NCBI RefSeq assembly: GCF_003259195.1
Contig: NZ_QJPK01000006.1
Span: 62,001 to 126,000, forward strand
Source: Paracoccus sediminilitoris
GTDB taxonomy: Bacteria; Pseudomonadota; Alphaproteobacteria; Rhodobacterales; Rhodobacteraceae
Length of the DNA stretch: 64,000 bases
Reading direction: 5' to 3'
Below the pieces are notes generated by a model. That model worked only from the letters and a program-made list of their open reading frames with translations. It made no database searches and was not told the DNA's origin. Both the position numbers and the translations under genes were made by a program. Below, one piece after another: positions 1-8,146 of the stretch. Every line of letters begins with the position of its first letter. The first letter of the stretch is position 1.

Positions 1-1
1 T

Positions 2-469
2 CTGCTGGCCGGCAAGGTCGAGGACATGATCAATACGGTCGTCCGGCAGATCGCCTTCTATGACTTTGAATGCAAGCTGCATGCCGCGCGTGCCGAAGGC
101 GAACTGACGCCCGACGACATCAACGCGCTGTGGATGTCCGTGCAGGCCGAGAGCCTTGGCCCGGTCTTCGAATTCATGCCGGGATACGAGACTTTCTGGA
201 CCTATGTGCCACATTTCGTGCATTCGCCCTTCTACGTCTATGCCTACGCCTTCGGCGACGGGTTGGTGAACGCGCTTTATGCCGCCTATGAAGACGGCCT
301 GCCGGACTTCCAGTCGAAGTATTTCGAGATGCTGTCGGCGGGTGGGTCCAAGCACCACAAGGAACTGCTGGCCCCCTTCGGGCTGGATGCCTCGGACCCG
401 GCCTTCTGGGACAAGGGTCTGTCGATGATCGAAGGCTTCATTGACGAACTGGAAGCGCTGGAAGACTGA
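2..469 (+). CDS. pepF: Oligoendopeptidase F-type M3 peptidase, C-terminal part
   Basis: The frame is already open at base 2, so this is the last 155 residues of a longer protein whose start lies outside the window. The stretch FVHSPFYVYAYAFGD and the closing helical tail are typical of the C-terminal catalytic half of M3B zinc peptidases (PepF/oligoendopeptidase F). The HEXXH zinc motif would lie upstream and cannot be checked. Members of this family are cytosolic and trim short peptides. It ends 124 bases before an M19 dipeptidase on the same strand, so the two may serve peptide turnover together, which is inference. The family call is fairly secure; the exact subfamily is less so. Confidence 0.8.
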   Translation: MLAGKVEDMINTVVRQIAFYDFECKLHAARAEGELTPDDINALWMSVQAESLGPVFEFMPGYETFWTYVPHFVHSPFYVYAYAFGDGLVNALYAAYEDGLPDFQSKYFEMLSAGGSKHHKELLAPFGLDASDPAFWDKGLSMIEGFIDELEALED

Positions 470-592
470 GACCGCCGGCGGGGGCACTGACCGGTCCCCG
501 TCGCGCCTGACCTGCCGTCACGATCAATGCCCGGACTTGCCCCCGCGCCGTTTTGCGGACAGGATTTTGCGGAATGTCATGGGGGGTGGGCA

Positions 593-1774
593 ATGTGGAA
601 AAAGCTGGCGGCGGGGGCTGCGGTTCTGGTCGGAGGGGCCTCGACCGCCTTCCTGATTTTCGCGCCGCCCTATGCCGAACGCATGATGAACCCGGTGACG
701 ATGCCCCCCGACGGCTGGCCCGTTTCCGACGAGGCACGGGCCCTGCACCAATCCCTGACCATCGGCGATCTGCATTCCGACGCCCTGCTGTGGGACCGCG
801 ACCTGCTGCGCCAGGTCGATCGCGGCCACAGCGACGTGCCGCGCCTGCTGCAGGGCAACATGGCGGTGCAGGTATTCACCACCGTCACCAAAAGTCCGCG
901 CGGCCAGAATTACGACCATAACAGCACCGATGCGGGGGACAACATCACCCCCCTGTTCATGGGTCAGCTGCGCCCGCCCCGGTCATGGTTTTCGCTGCGG
1001 GAACGCGCGCTGGTCCAGGCCGAGGCGCTGGCCGATGCCGCAGCGCGATCCCCTGACAGTTTGCGGATCATCCGCACCCGCCAAGACCTGCAGAAATTGC
1101 TGGCCGATCGCGCTGCGGGTCAACAGGTGCTGGGCGCGCTGCTGGGTTCCGAAGGCGGGCACCCGCTGGAGGGTGACATGGCGAACCTGCGTGTGATGCA
1201 TGAGGCGGGCTTCCGATTGATGGGGCTGACGCATTTCTTCGACAACGAATTGGGCGGCAGCCTGCATGGTCAGGACGCGGCCGGCCTGTCGGATTTCGGA
1301 CGGCAGGTGGTCCAGCAGATGGTGTCGCAGGGCATGGTGATCGACCTGGCCCATGCCTCGCCCGCGATGGTGCGCGACGTGCTGGCCGTTCCGGGGACCC
1401 GGCCCATCGTCTCGCATACCGGGATCGCATCACATTGCCCCAGCCCGCGCAATCTGTCGGATGCCTTGGTCGCTCAGGTGGCTCAGGCGGGCGGGCTGAT
1501 CGGGATCGGCTTCTGGTCTGACGTGGTCTGCGGCAAGACGCCTGCCGATGTCGCGGGCGCGATCGCCGCGGCCATCACGCTCGTCGGCGAAGATCACGTC
1601 GCCCTTGGGTCCGATTGGGACGGATCGGTTGATTCCCCCTTCGATGCTGCGCATCTTGCCGCGCTGACGCAGGCGCTGATCGACCAAGGTCTGACTTCGG
1701 ATCAGATCGCCAAGGTGATGGGCGGCAACATGATGACATATTTGGGGCAGGTCCTGCCCGACGCGAATGGATAA
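593..1774 (+). CDS. Membrane dipeptidase, peptidase family M19
   Basis: A 393-residue zinc dipeptidase. The ATG at 593 is chosen because a G-rich ribosome-binding stretch (ggggggtggg) lies just before it and because it opens a good signal anchor (basic MWKK, then a hydrophobic run to about residue 23); a start 66 bases upstream would hide that anchor. The M19 metal ligands are visible: HxD at H61/D63, the bridging Glu in GSEGGHPL, the His in VSHTGIASH and the Asp in GSDWDG. It is probably held on the periplasmic side and cleaves dipeptides. RbsD follows after four bases, so the pair is likely one operon. A second, more distant M19 paralogue lies at 13622-14671. Confidence 0.87.
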   Translation: MWKKLAAGAAVLVGGASTAFLIFAPPYAERMMNPVTMPPDGWPVSDEARALHQSLTIGDLHSDALLWDRDLLRQVDRGHSDVPRLLQGNMAVQVFTTVTKSPRGQNYDHNSTDAGDNITPLFMGQLRPPRSWFSLRERALVQAEALADAAARSPDSLRIIRTRQDLQKLLADRAAGQQVLGALLGSEGGHPLEGDMANLRVMHEAGFRLMGLTHFFDNELGGSLHGQDAAGLSDFGRQVVQQMVSQGMVIDLAHASPAMVRDVLAVPGTRPIVSHTGIASHCPSPRNLSDALVAQVAQAGGLIGIGFWSDVVCGKTPADVAGAIAAAITLVGEDHVALGSDWDGSVDSPFDAAHLAALTQALIDQGLTSDQIAKVMGGNMMTYLGQVLPDANG

Positions 1775-1778
1775 GACG

Positions 1779-2162
1779 ATGAAACGAACGACCTTGCTGC
1801 ATGCGGAGCTGTCGGGGCTTGTAGCCTCCATGGGCCATGGCGATCTGATCGTCATCGGGGACGCGGGCCTGCCCGTTCCCCCCGGCGTTCGTTGCATCGA
1901 CCTAGCTCTGACGCGGGGCATCCCCGGCACCATGCAGGTTCTGGACGCGCTGCTGAGCGAGCTGGTCGTCGAACGGTCCTGCATCGCGGGGGAAGCCTCC
2001 GATCGACTGGTCGCCGATTTCACCAACCGCCAGATCGGGACCGTTACGCGCTTGCCGCACGATGATTTCAAGCGTGAGACCGCATCGGCCCGTGCCGTCA
2101 TTCGCAGCGGCGAATGCACTCCGTATGCAAATATTTGTCTGTGGGCTGGCGTCGCATTCTGA
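1779..2162 (+). CDS. rbsD: D-ribose pyranase
   Basis: A 127-residue protein close to the family's usual length. It matches RbsD, which interconverts the pyranose and furanose forms of ribose so that ribokinase can use it. Family signatures are visible: the N-terminal catalytic-His region SMGHGDLIVIGDAGLP, the middle GIPGTMQVLDALL, and the C-terminal AVIRSGECTPYANI. The ATG at 1779 gives the canonical MKxTxLLxxELS start; an ATG 12 bases upstream would overlap the dipeptidase. No ribokinase or ribose transporter is nearby, so its pairing with a dipeptidase is unusual. Related RbsD/FucU proteins act on fucose, but the sequence looks more like RbsD. Confidence 0.88.
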   Translation: MKRTTLLHAELSGLVASMGHGDLIVIGDAGLPVPPGVRCIDLALTRGIPGTMQVLDALLSELVVERSCIAGEASDRLVADFTNRQIGTVTRLPHDDFKRETASARAVIRSGECTPYANICLWAGVAF

Positions 2163-2225
2163 AGAGGAACCCAAGCCCGTCATTGACGTTGCAATCCCAG
2201 ATGGTGATCAACAGGAGACCAACCG

Positions 2226-2372
2226 ATGCAAAAGAAATTTCTGGGGCTTAGCGCAATTCTGGCCATGATGGCACTGTCGGCCTGCGAAACCGTGCAGGGC
2301 GCAGGGCGCGATATTTCCACCGCCGGCGCCGTGGTTCAGCAAGAAAGTGCCGAAGTGCAGGCAGGCATGTAA
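2226..2372 (+). CDS. Entericidin A/B-family small lipoprotein
   Basis: A 48-codon gene. The product starts MQKKFLG, has a hydrophobic stretch and a lipobox (ALSAC, lipidated Cys at residue 20), and then the entericidin-like segment CETVQGAGRDISTAG. In enterobacteria, EcnA/EcnB are an antidote/toxin pair of membrane lipoproteins. In alphaproteobacteria single copies are common and their role is unclear. A good ribosome-binding site (caggagacc) precedes the ATG. The gene stands alone and is closed by a strong hairpin at 2394-2422. No partner gene of the same family is seen nearby, so a toxin-antitoxin role is not supported here. Confidence 0.85.
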   Translation: MQKKFLGLSAILAMMALSACETVQGAGRDISTAGAVVQQESAEVQAGM

Positions 2373-2393
2373 GCGCCTGCCCCTCAGGTTCCG

Positions 2394-2428
2394 GGCCCCC
2401 GCAGTTCACCCTGCCGGGGGCCTTTTCT
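2394..2428 (+). terminator. Intrinsic terminator after the entericidin-like gene
   Basis: A GC-rich inverted repeat (ggccccc..gcag pairing with ctgc.gggggcc, one bulged base) is followed directly by ttttcttt. It lies 22 bases after the lipoprotein stop codon. Confidence 0.8.
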
Positions 2429-2532
2429 TTGACGGGTTCCCTGCACGCATCCGCGCCTGATTTGCATCGATTGCCGATCTGTGGGACCATTCAGACTTGT
2501 CATTCGACAAACCAAACCGAGGAGACATCGAC

Positions 2533-2910
2533 ATGCGACTTTTCGCGATCATGCTCATCGCTCTGCCCCTGCCCGCTTCGGCCTTCACCGCCCGCAACGG
2601 AATGGAGGCCCGTCAGGTCAACCAGACCGACATCGCCGTTCCCTTCGAAAACGGCCGCCTGACGACGGAATACTGGTGTGCCGCCGGCGATCTGGCCAGG
2701 CAGCAGCTTCAGAAATCGGTCAGCGCCCGCATTTGGCGTGCCAGCCCCAAGCCACGCAGCAGCGGCGAAGGCATCACCTTCACCTTGGACGAAACCCGCA
2801 AGGCCGAAGGTGCGGGCCTGTCACAGTTCGGATCAGGGCAGCGGGATGGATCGATGTCGATCGGCCGCGCGGTCACGGCATATTGCGACCCGATCATTCC
2901 CGACCTCTAG
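2533..2910 (+). CDS. Secreted hypothetical protein with two cysteines
   Basis: I do not recognise a named family. The 125-residue product starts with a clear signal peptide (MRLFAIMLIALPLPASA, cut near residue 17), and the mature part of about 108 residues has two cysteines (in EYWCAAGD and TAYCDP) that could form one periplasmic disulfide. ATG 2533 is chosen for its ribosome-binding site (gaggagac) and because it exposes the signal peptide; a start 36 bases upstream would bury it. It is a stand-alone gene facing lepA across a shared short gap. Base composition matches the neighbours, so there is no sign of recent transfer. Confidence 0.72.
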   Translation: MRLFAIMLIALPLPASAFTARNGMEARQVNQTDIAVPFENGRLTTEYWCAAGDLARQQLQKSVSARIWRASPKPRSSGEGITFTLDETRKAEGAGLSQFGSGQRDGSMSIGRAVTAYCDPIIPDL

Positions 2911-2942
2911 GTCAGTCTTTTACGGAGGCGTGACCTTGGATG

Positions 2943-2968
2943 GAAAACAGGGCCCCGCAGGGCCCTGT
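2943..2968 (-). terminator. Intrinsic terminator of lepA
   Basis: Perfect 9-base arms (acagggccc / gggccctgt) enclose a 4-base loop. Read on the minus strand the stem is followed by TTTT. It lies 11 bases beyond the lepA stop codon. Confidence 0.8.
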
Positions 2969-2978
2969 CGGTCCGATA

Positions 2979-4778
2979 TCAGCTGTCCATCTTCAGCGCC
3001 TGGATAAAGGCCGTCTGCGGAATTTCGACCTTGCCGAATTGGCGCATCTTCTTCTTGCCGGCCTTCTGCTTCTCCAGCAGCTTCTTCTTGCGCGTGGCGT
3101 CGCCGCCATAGCATTTGGCCGTCACATCCTTGCGCATCGCCGACAGGGTTTCGCGCGCGATCACGCGGCTGCCGATGGCAGCCTGGATCGGGATCTTGAA
3201 CATGTGCCGGGGGATCAGCTCCTTGAGTTTCTCCACCATAGCGCGGCCCCGGCTTTCGGCGCGGTCGCGATGAACCATCATCGACAGCGCGTCGACGGGT
3301 TCGTCATTCACCAGGATCGACATCTTGACCAGATAATCCTCGCGATATTCGCTGATCTGATAGTCGAAGCTGGCATAGCCCTTGGTGACCGATTTCAGCC
3401 GGTCGTAGAAATCGAAGACCACCTCGGCCAAGGGCAGGTCATAGACGGCCATGGCCCGGCTGCCCGCATAGGTCAGGTCCAGCTGGATGCCGCGGCGGTC
3501 TTGGCACAGCTTCAGCACGTCGCCCAGATATTCGTCGGGCACCATGATGGTGGCCTTGATCCGCGGCTCGGTGATGTGATCGATGATCGAGGGGTCGGGC
3601 ATGTCGGCGGGGTTGTGCAGGTCCATGACCTCGCCGTCGCGCATATGCAGCTTGAAGACCACGCTTGGCGCGGTGGTGATCAGGTCCAGATCGTATTCGC
3701 GTTCCAGACGGTCGCGGATCACCTCAAGGTGCAGCAGCCCCAGGAAACCGCAGCGGAAACCAAAGCCAAGCGCGGCGGAAGTTTCCATCTCGTAGCTGAA
3801 GCTGGCATCGTTCAGCGCCAGCTTTTCGATGGCGTCGCGCAGCGGCTCGAAATCGTTGGCATCGACCGGGAACAGCCCGCAGAAGACCACCGGCTGCGCG
3901 GGTTTGAAACCGGGAAGCGCCTTTTCGGCGCCCTTCTTCTCGGTCGTGATCGTGTCGCCGACGCGGGTGTCGCGCACCTGCTTGATCGAGGCGGTGAAGA
4001 CACCGATCTCGCCCGGCCCCAGCTCTGCGATGTCCTTCATCGCGGGCGTCAGCACGGCCAGCTTGTCCAGGCGATAGGTCGCGCCCGTCTGCATCATCTT
4101 GACCTGATCGCCCTTGCGGACGACCCCGTCCATGACCCGGATCATGACGACGACGCCCAGATAGCTGTCGTACCAGCTGTCCACCAGCATCGCCTTCAAC
4201 GGCGCGTCGCGGTCGCCCTTGGGCGCGGGCAGACGCGTGACGATGGCCTCCAGCACGTCGGGGATGCCGATGCCGGTCTTGGCGCTGATCGACACGGCGT
4301 TGCTGGCGTCGATGCCGATGACATCCTCGATCTGCGCCTTGACCCGATCGGGTTCGGCAGCGGGCAGGTCGATCTTGTTCAGCACGGGAACGATCTCGTG
4401 GTCCGCATCGATGGCCTGATAGACGTTGGCCAGCGTCTGCGCCTCGACGCCCTGCGTCGCATCGACGACCAGCAGCGACCCTTCGACGGCGCGCATCGAC
4501 CGGCTGACTTCATAGGCGAAATCGACATGGCCGGGCGTGTCGATCAGGTTCAACACATAGGTGTGCCCATCCTTGGCAGGATAGTTGATGCGCACCGTGT
4601 TCGCCTTGATGGTGATTCCACGCTCGCGCTCGATATCCATGCTGTCCAGCATCTGGGTCTTCATGTCGCGTTCGGCGACCGTCCCCGTCAACTGGATCAG
4701 CCGGTCGGCCAAGGTGGATTTGCCGTGGTCGATATGAGCCACGATCGAAAAATTGCGGATGAGGGACAACTCGGTCAT
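2979..4778 (-). CDS. lepA: Elongation factor 4 (LepA), ribosome-associated GTPase
   Basis: A 599-residue translation GTPase of normal family length. It binds the ribosome and can back-translocate or remodel stalled complexes. The GTPase motifs are intact: G1 AHIDHGKST near residue 17, ERGITIK in switch I, G3 DTPGHVDF, and G4 NKID. The LepA-specific C-terminal domain ends in the basic segment [16 protein letters not shown], with the conserved TAKCYGGD before it. The start at 4778 ([19 protein letters not shown]) agrees with other LepA proteins; an upstream in-frame ATG would add 16 atypical residues. It lies downstream of the DMT transporter on the same strand with a 170-base gap, so it may have its own promoter. 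Confidence 0.97.
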   Translation of the reverse strand: MTELSLIRNFSIVAHIDHGKSTLADRLIQLTGTVAERDMKTQMLDSMDIERERGITIKANTVRINYPAKDGHTYVLNLIDTPGHVDFAYEVSRSMRAVEGSLLVVDATQGVEAQTLANVYQAIDADHEIVPVLNKIDLPAAEPDRVKAQIEDVIGIDASNAVSISAKTGIGIPDVLEAIVTRLPAPKGDRDAPLKAMLVDSWYDSYLGVVVMIRVMDGVVRKGDQVKMMQTGATYRLDKLAVLTPAMKDIAELGPGEIGVFTASIKQVRDTRVGDTITTEKKGAEKALPGFKPAQPVVFCGLFPVDANDFEPLRDAIEKLALNDASFSYEMETSAALGFGFRCGFLGLLHLEVIRDRLEREYDLDLITTAPSVVFKLHMRDGEVMDLHNPADMPDPSIIDHITEPRIKATIMVPDEYLGDVLKLCQDRRGIQLDLTYAGSRAMAVYDLPLAEVVFDFYDRLKSVTKGYASFDYQISEYREDYLVKMSILVNDEPVDALSMMVHRDRAESRGRAMVEKLKELIPRHMFKIPIQAAIGSRVIARETLSAMRKDVTAKCYGGDATRKKKLLEKQKAGKKKMRQFGKVEIPQTAFIQALKMDS

Positions 4779-4949
4779 GGCCGGGCTATACTGGGTTGCG
4801 CGGGCCGCGAAAAGAGGATTTCGCAACCAGCGCGCGTTTGTTTGGAAAGACGCGGCGACAGGGTGCGCCGGATGCGGGCCAGGGTGGCGTGTTCCGCGAA
4901 CACGCAGCCGGCAAGGCCCCTCGACGGGGCCGCAGCCGGCTTGCCCCTT

Positions 4950-5879
4950 TCAGGTCAGGGGGCCGTTTCCGGGGCGCATGGCGCCGGCCAGTGGTTTGCG
5001 GCGCAGCCCCGCCTCGCGCCACATGGCATAACCGCCTGCCCCGGCGATCAGCGCAGCCCCCATCAGCATCGGCAGATCGGGACGTTCACCAAAGACGACC
5101 GCCGCCACGACCAGCGCAAAGGCCAGCCGGGAATAGCGGAAGGGCGCGACGACCGATGCCTCTCCCGTGCGCGACGCGGCCACAAGCGCGGTGTATCCCA
5201 ACACGCCAAAGACCAGCGTCCCCAACAGCAACCCCACCTGCGTCGGATCGGGCATGACCGCCGCCTCGCCACTCAGCACCGCCAGCAGCAGGCCTGCAGG
5301 CACCATCGCGCCATAAGCAGACGCCGACAACTGGTCAGACGGCACGCCCTTGGGGATCCTGCGCGTCGCCAGGTCGCGCAGCGTCAGCCCGATCACCCCC
5401 ATCACCGCCAACAGCATCGACGGATGAAACGCCGCCGTTCCCGGCCTCAGGATCAGCAGCACCCCCGCGAACCCCACCGCCACTGATGACCATCGCCGCC
5501 ATCCGACCTGTTCGCCCAGAAACAGCGCCGCCCCCAGGACCAGCGTCAGCGGCAGCACCTGCAGAATGGCCGATGTCGTCGCCAGTTCACCCAGCGCCAG
5601 CGCCGTGACAAAGCCGAAGGCGCCGATGATCTCTCCGATGTTGCGCAGCACGACCATCGGGTGCAGCAGATCGCGCGTCCACAGCGACTGCCTTTGTATC
5701 GCCAGCTTGATCCAGAAGACCCCCATCGCCGCCAGTCCGGTGATCGCCAGCAATTCCCAGACCGGCATGGATCGGGTCAGGGTCTTGATGAAGGCATCCT
5801 CGAAGGCGAACATCGCCATGGACGCGCTCATGAACAGCGATGCCCGGCCATTGTCGGACAGGCGGGCAAGGGCGCTCAT
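4950..5879 (-). CDS. DMT-superfamily (EamA) transporter
   Basis: A 309-residue inner-membrane protein with about ten hydrophobic segments arranged as two EamA repeats, each of roughly 140 residues; the second repeat includes the GERPDLPMLMGAALIAGAGG segment typical of these exporters. The substrate cannot be read from sequence; relatives export amino acids, nucleosides or other metabolites. Its ATG overlaps the stop codon of the upstream HAD hydrolase (ATGA, 5876-5879), implying translational coupling. A second, unrelated EamA-type protein is at 55357-56265. A GC hairpin (ggcccc-tcga-ggggcc) lies in the gap towards lepA, without a convincing T-run. Confidence 0.85.
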   Translation of the reverse strand: MSALARLSDNGRASLFMSASMAMFAFEDAFIKTLTRSMPVWELLAITGLAAMGVFWIKLAIQRQSLWTRDLLHPMVVLRNIGEIIGAFGFVTALALGELATTSAILQVLPLTLVLGAALFLGEQVGWRRWSSVAVGFAGVLLILRPGTAAFHPSMLLAVMGVIGLTLRDLATRRIPKGVPSDQLSASAYGAMVPAGLLLAVLSGEAAVMPDPTQVGLLLGTLVFGVLGYTALVAASRTGEASVVAPFRYSRLAFALVVAAVVFGERPDLPMLMGAALIAGAGGYAMWREAGLRRKPLAGAMRPGNGPLT

Positions 5880-6571
5880 GCCGATGCCTCAAGATCCGCG
5901 ACCAGTCCCGGCAATCCCGCGATGGTCGGCAATTCGCGCAGCCGGGGATGATCCGGCGCTTCGGCATGTTCGGCGATCCATGTCAGCCCATGGGGGATAT
6001 GGACCCCCCAACCGCCGATCCGCAGGACCGGGATCACGTCGCTTTTCATCGAATTGCCCGCCATCAGGAACCGGTCCGGCGCAATTCCGTGGCTGTTCAT
6101 CACCCGCGAATAGGCCTCGGGCGTCTTGTCGGCCAGGATCTCGACCGCGTCAAACAGATCCGCCATGCCCGATGCCGCCACCTTGCGTTCCTGGTCCATC
6201 AGGTCGCCCTTGGTGATCAGGATCAGCCGCCGTCCCTGCAACGCCTCCAGTGCCTTGGCGACATCGGGCAGCAGATGCACCGGATGGGCCAGCATCTCGC
6301 GCCCCATTTCAAGGATGCGCCCGATGGTGCGTCCGTCCACGGCGCCATCCGTCAATTCGACCGCCGTCTGTACCATCGACAGCGTGAACCCCTTGATGCC
6401 ATAGCCATAGCGCTGCAGGTTCGCCCGTTCGACGTCATAGAGCCGCGAGGCGATGGTCTCGGCCTCTCCGTGGTCGCCAAGCAGCGCCGCGAACTCGGCC
6501 TCGGTCACGCGAAAGAAGGTCTCGTTCTCCCACAGGGTGTCATCAGCATCCAATCCGATGGCGTCGATCAT
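5876..6571 (-). CDS. HAD-family hydrolase
   Basis: A 231-residue haloacid-dehalogenase-type phosphatase. Motif I is LDADDTLW (nucleophile Asp and acid/base Asp near residues 8 and 10), motif II the Thr in LILITKGD, motif III the Lys in DKTPEAY, and motif IV lies in MAGNSMKSDV. A cap of about 70 residues sits between motifs I and II, as in C1-cap (Gph/YjjG-like) members, which dephosphorylate small phosphorylated metabolites. The ATG at 6571 gives MIDAIGLDADDTLW, the usual immediate approach to motif I. The stop overlaps the ATG of the DMT transporter by four bases, so the two are co-translated. The substrate is unknown. Confidence 0.88.
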   Translation of the reverse strand: MIDAIGLDADDTLWENETFFRVTEAEFAALLGDHGEAETIASRLYDVERANLQRYGYGIKGFTLSMVQTAVELTDGAVDGRTIGRILEMGREMLAHPVHLLPDVAKALEALQGRRLILITKGDLMDQERKVAASGMADLFDAVEILADKTPEAYSRVMNSHGIAPDRFLMAGNSMKSDVIPVLRIGGWGVHIPHGLTWIAEHAEAPDHPRLRELPTIAGLPGLVADLEASA

Positions 6572-6808
6572 CCCAATGCTCCTGTTTGCGGGTCGGCTCT
6601 TGCACGGAATGCAGGGGGAACGCGCGTCTGGCAACCCCCGGCGCGCCACAAGATGCCGACGAAAGGCCCCCCTCCGGACAACCCATGCCTGCAACGTGAT
6701 TGAGAAGTGGCCCCCTTTTTGGTATGAATGAACTTCCGTCGGGGCAAGAAAGACCGGAACCAACCGGCATCCTCGACATCCGAGGACGAGAATCGAGGAG
6801 ACAGCCCC

Positions 6809-7111
6809 ATGCTGAACCGTCTTGTGATCGCGGCAGCCACCGTGATGCTGACCACGCCCCTGGCCATGGCCGGACCCATCGACAATGCCTGCGTGCGCTC
6901 GGACCGGGCCCGCGGAAACGCGCCCCTGTGCGGCTGCATCCAGCAGGTCGCGAACCAGACCCTGTCGCGTTCGGACCAGCGCAAGGCCGCGGCCTTCTTC
7001 CGCGACCCGCACCGCGCCCAAGAGGTCCGCACCTCCAAGCGCGATTCGGACAATTCGTTCTGGCGCCGCTATCGCAATTTCGCGTCCCAGTCGGAACGTC
7101 TTTGCCGCTGA
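6809..7111 (+). CDS. Small secreted protein of a Rhodobacterales-type family
   Basis: A 100-residue protein with a signal peptide (MLNRLVIAAATVMLTTPLAMA, cut near residue 21) and a mature region of about 79 residues. It holds four cysteines (NACVR, LCGCIQQV and LCR at the very C-terminus), enough for two disulfides. The core CGCIQQVANQTLSRSDQRKAA resembles small exported proteins that I recall being loosely labelled 'arginine transporter' in related genomes; nothing in the sequence supports a transporter role. The ATG at 6809 has a strong ribosome-binding site (cgaggagac). The sirtuin gene begins seven bases after its stop, so both are probably on one transcript. Confidence 0.75.
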   Translation: MLNRLVIAAATVMLTTPLAMAGPIDNACVRSDRARGNAPLCGCIQQVANQTLSRSDQRKAAAFFRDPHRAQEVRTSKRDSDNSFWRRYRNFASQSERLCR

Positions 7112-7118
7112 CGGCGCG

Positions 7119-7802
7119 ATGCGCATCACGATCCTGACCGGCGCGGGAATATCGGCCGAAAGCGGGCTGGCGACGTTTCGCGCCAGCGACGGGCTTTGGG
7201 AAAACCACCGCATCATGGATGTGGCCACCCCCGAAGGCTTTGCCAAGGACCCCGCGCTGGTCCACGAGTTCTACAACATGCGCCGCAAGGCAGCCTCTGT
7301 GGCCCAGCCGAATGCTGCGCATCTGGCGCTGCTGCGCCTGGCCACCCATCACGACCTTACCCTGGTCACCCAGAACGTGGACGACCTGCACGAACGCGCA
7401 GGCAGTACCGATGTCATCCACATGCATGGCGCGCTGAACCGTGCCACCTGCGCCGAATGCGGGCATGGCTGGCCAGCCCCGATGGTCATGACCCCCGAAG
7501 ATCCGTGCCCCGCCTGCGGCAAGCCGGCGACGCGTCCGGACATCGTCTGGTTCGGAGAAATGCCCCAGCACATGGAACGCATCTGGCAGGCGCTTGAGGC
7601 CAGTGATCTGTTCGTGGCGATTGGCACCTTCGGCAATGTCTATCCGGCGGCGGGTTTCGCCCAGCACGCTGGACGCAACGGCGCCACCTGCCTGGAGCTG
7701 AACCTGGACACCAGCATGAACGCCGCCGATTTCGACGATCAGATCCTGGGCCCCGCCAGCCGGACCGTGCCCGCTTGGGTCGACGACATCTGCCGGCGCT
7801 GA
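7119..7802 (+). CDS. cobB: NAD-dependent protein deacylase, Sir2 family (SIRT5/CobB-like)
   Basis: A 227-residue sirtuin that removes acyl groups from lysines using NAD+. Visible features are the NAD-binding GAGISAESGLATFR near residue 8, the TQNVDDLHERAG segment, the catalytic His in HMHGAL, and a zinc ribbon of two Cys-x2-Cys pairs (CAEC and CPAC). The segment EFYNMRR carries the Tyr and Arg (YxxR) that let class III sirtuins bind succinyl and malonyl lysine, so desuccinylation is a reasonable prediction. It follows a small secreted-protein gene by seven bases. A cobalamin riboswitch starts just downstream, but that element controls the next gene, not this one. Confidence 0.94.
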   Translation: MRITILTGAGISAESGLATFRASDGLWENHRIMDVATPEGFAKDPALVHEFYNMRRKAASVAQPNAAHLALLRLATHHDLTLVTQNVDDLHERAGSTDVIHMHGALNRATCAECGHGWPAPMVMTPEDPCPACGKPATRPDIVWFGEMPQHMERIWQALEASDLFVAIGTFGNVYPAAGFAQHAGRNGATCLELNLDTSMNAADFDDQILGPASRTVPAWVDDICRR

Positions 7803-7847
7803 CATCGGATAAATCTTGCGTCGCAGGGGGGCGATGGGCTAGGCCCG

Positions 7848-8010
7848 TCCTGCCTCGGTTCCGGGTTCGCCCGGTGAAAAGGGAACGCAGTGTGAATCTG
7901 CGGCTGCCCCCGCAACTGTCAGCGGTCAGCAACGTCGGGAATGCCACTGTCCCCAAAGGGATGGGAAGGTCCGGCCAAGCGACGACCCGCCCAGCCAGGA
8001 GACCTGCCGA
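7848..8010 (+). promoter_or_regulatory. Cobalamin (B12) riboswitch
   Basis: The classical conserved blocks occur in order: ggtgaaaagggaacgcag, tgtgaatctgcggctgcccc followed by cgcaactgt, then gccactg, gatgggaaggt, and a closing B12-box-like gccaggagacctgcc. It sits between the sirtuin stop and btuB, and reduces expression of the uptake genes when adenosylcobalamin is plentiful. About 137 bases separate it from the likely btuB start; that spacer holds two copies of gcatatgc (8026-8033 and 8039-8046) that could take part in the switching fold. Confidence 0.95.
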
Positions 8011-8146
8011 GCGCGATCACCCAAAGCATATGCGGGGCGCATATGCGAAACGGATCTTCCGTCGTGGTGGTATTCGCCGTCGGGTCCCCCTGGGGTCGCG
8101 ACTGACCATACCCGCCCGGCCGCGACTGGTCCGGGCATCCCGAAGG

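Noticed and set aside
2226-2372. The entericidin-like gene as part of a toxin-antitoxin pair
   Set aside because: Only one copy is visible and it is monocistronic, with its own terminator; the family name alone does not support a pair.
2940-5486. A very long open frame (848 codons) antisense to lepA and the next gene
   Set aside because: Such frames arise from third-position GC bias opposite real genes. Its product is His/Arg/Gln-rich with no domain, while the other strand encodes clear LepA motifs.
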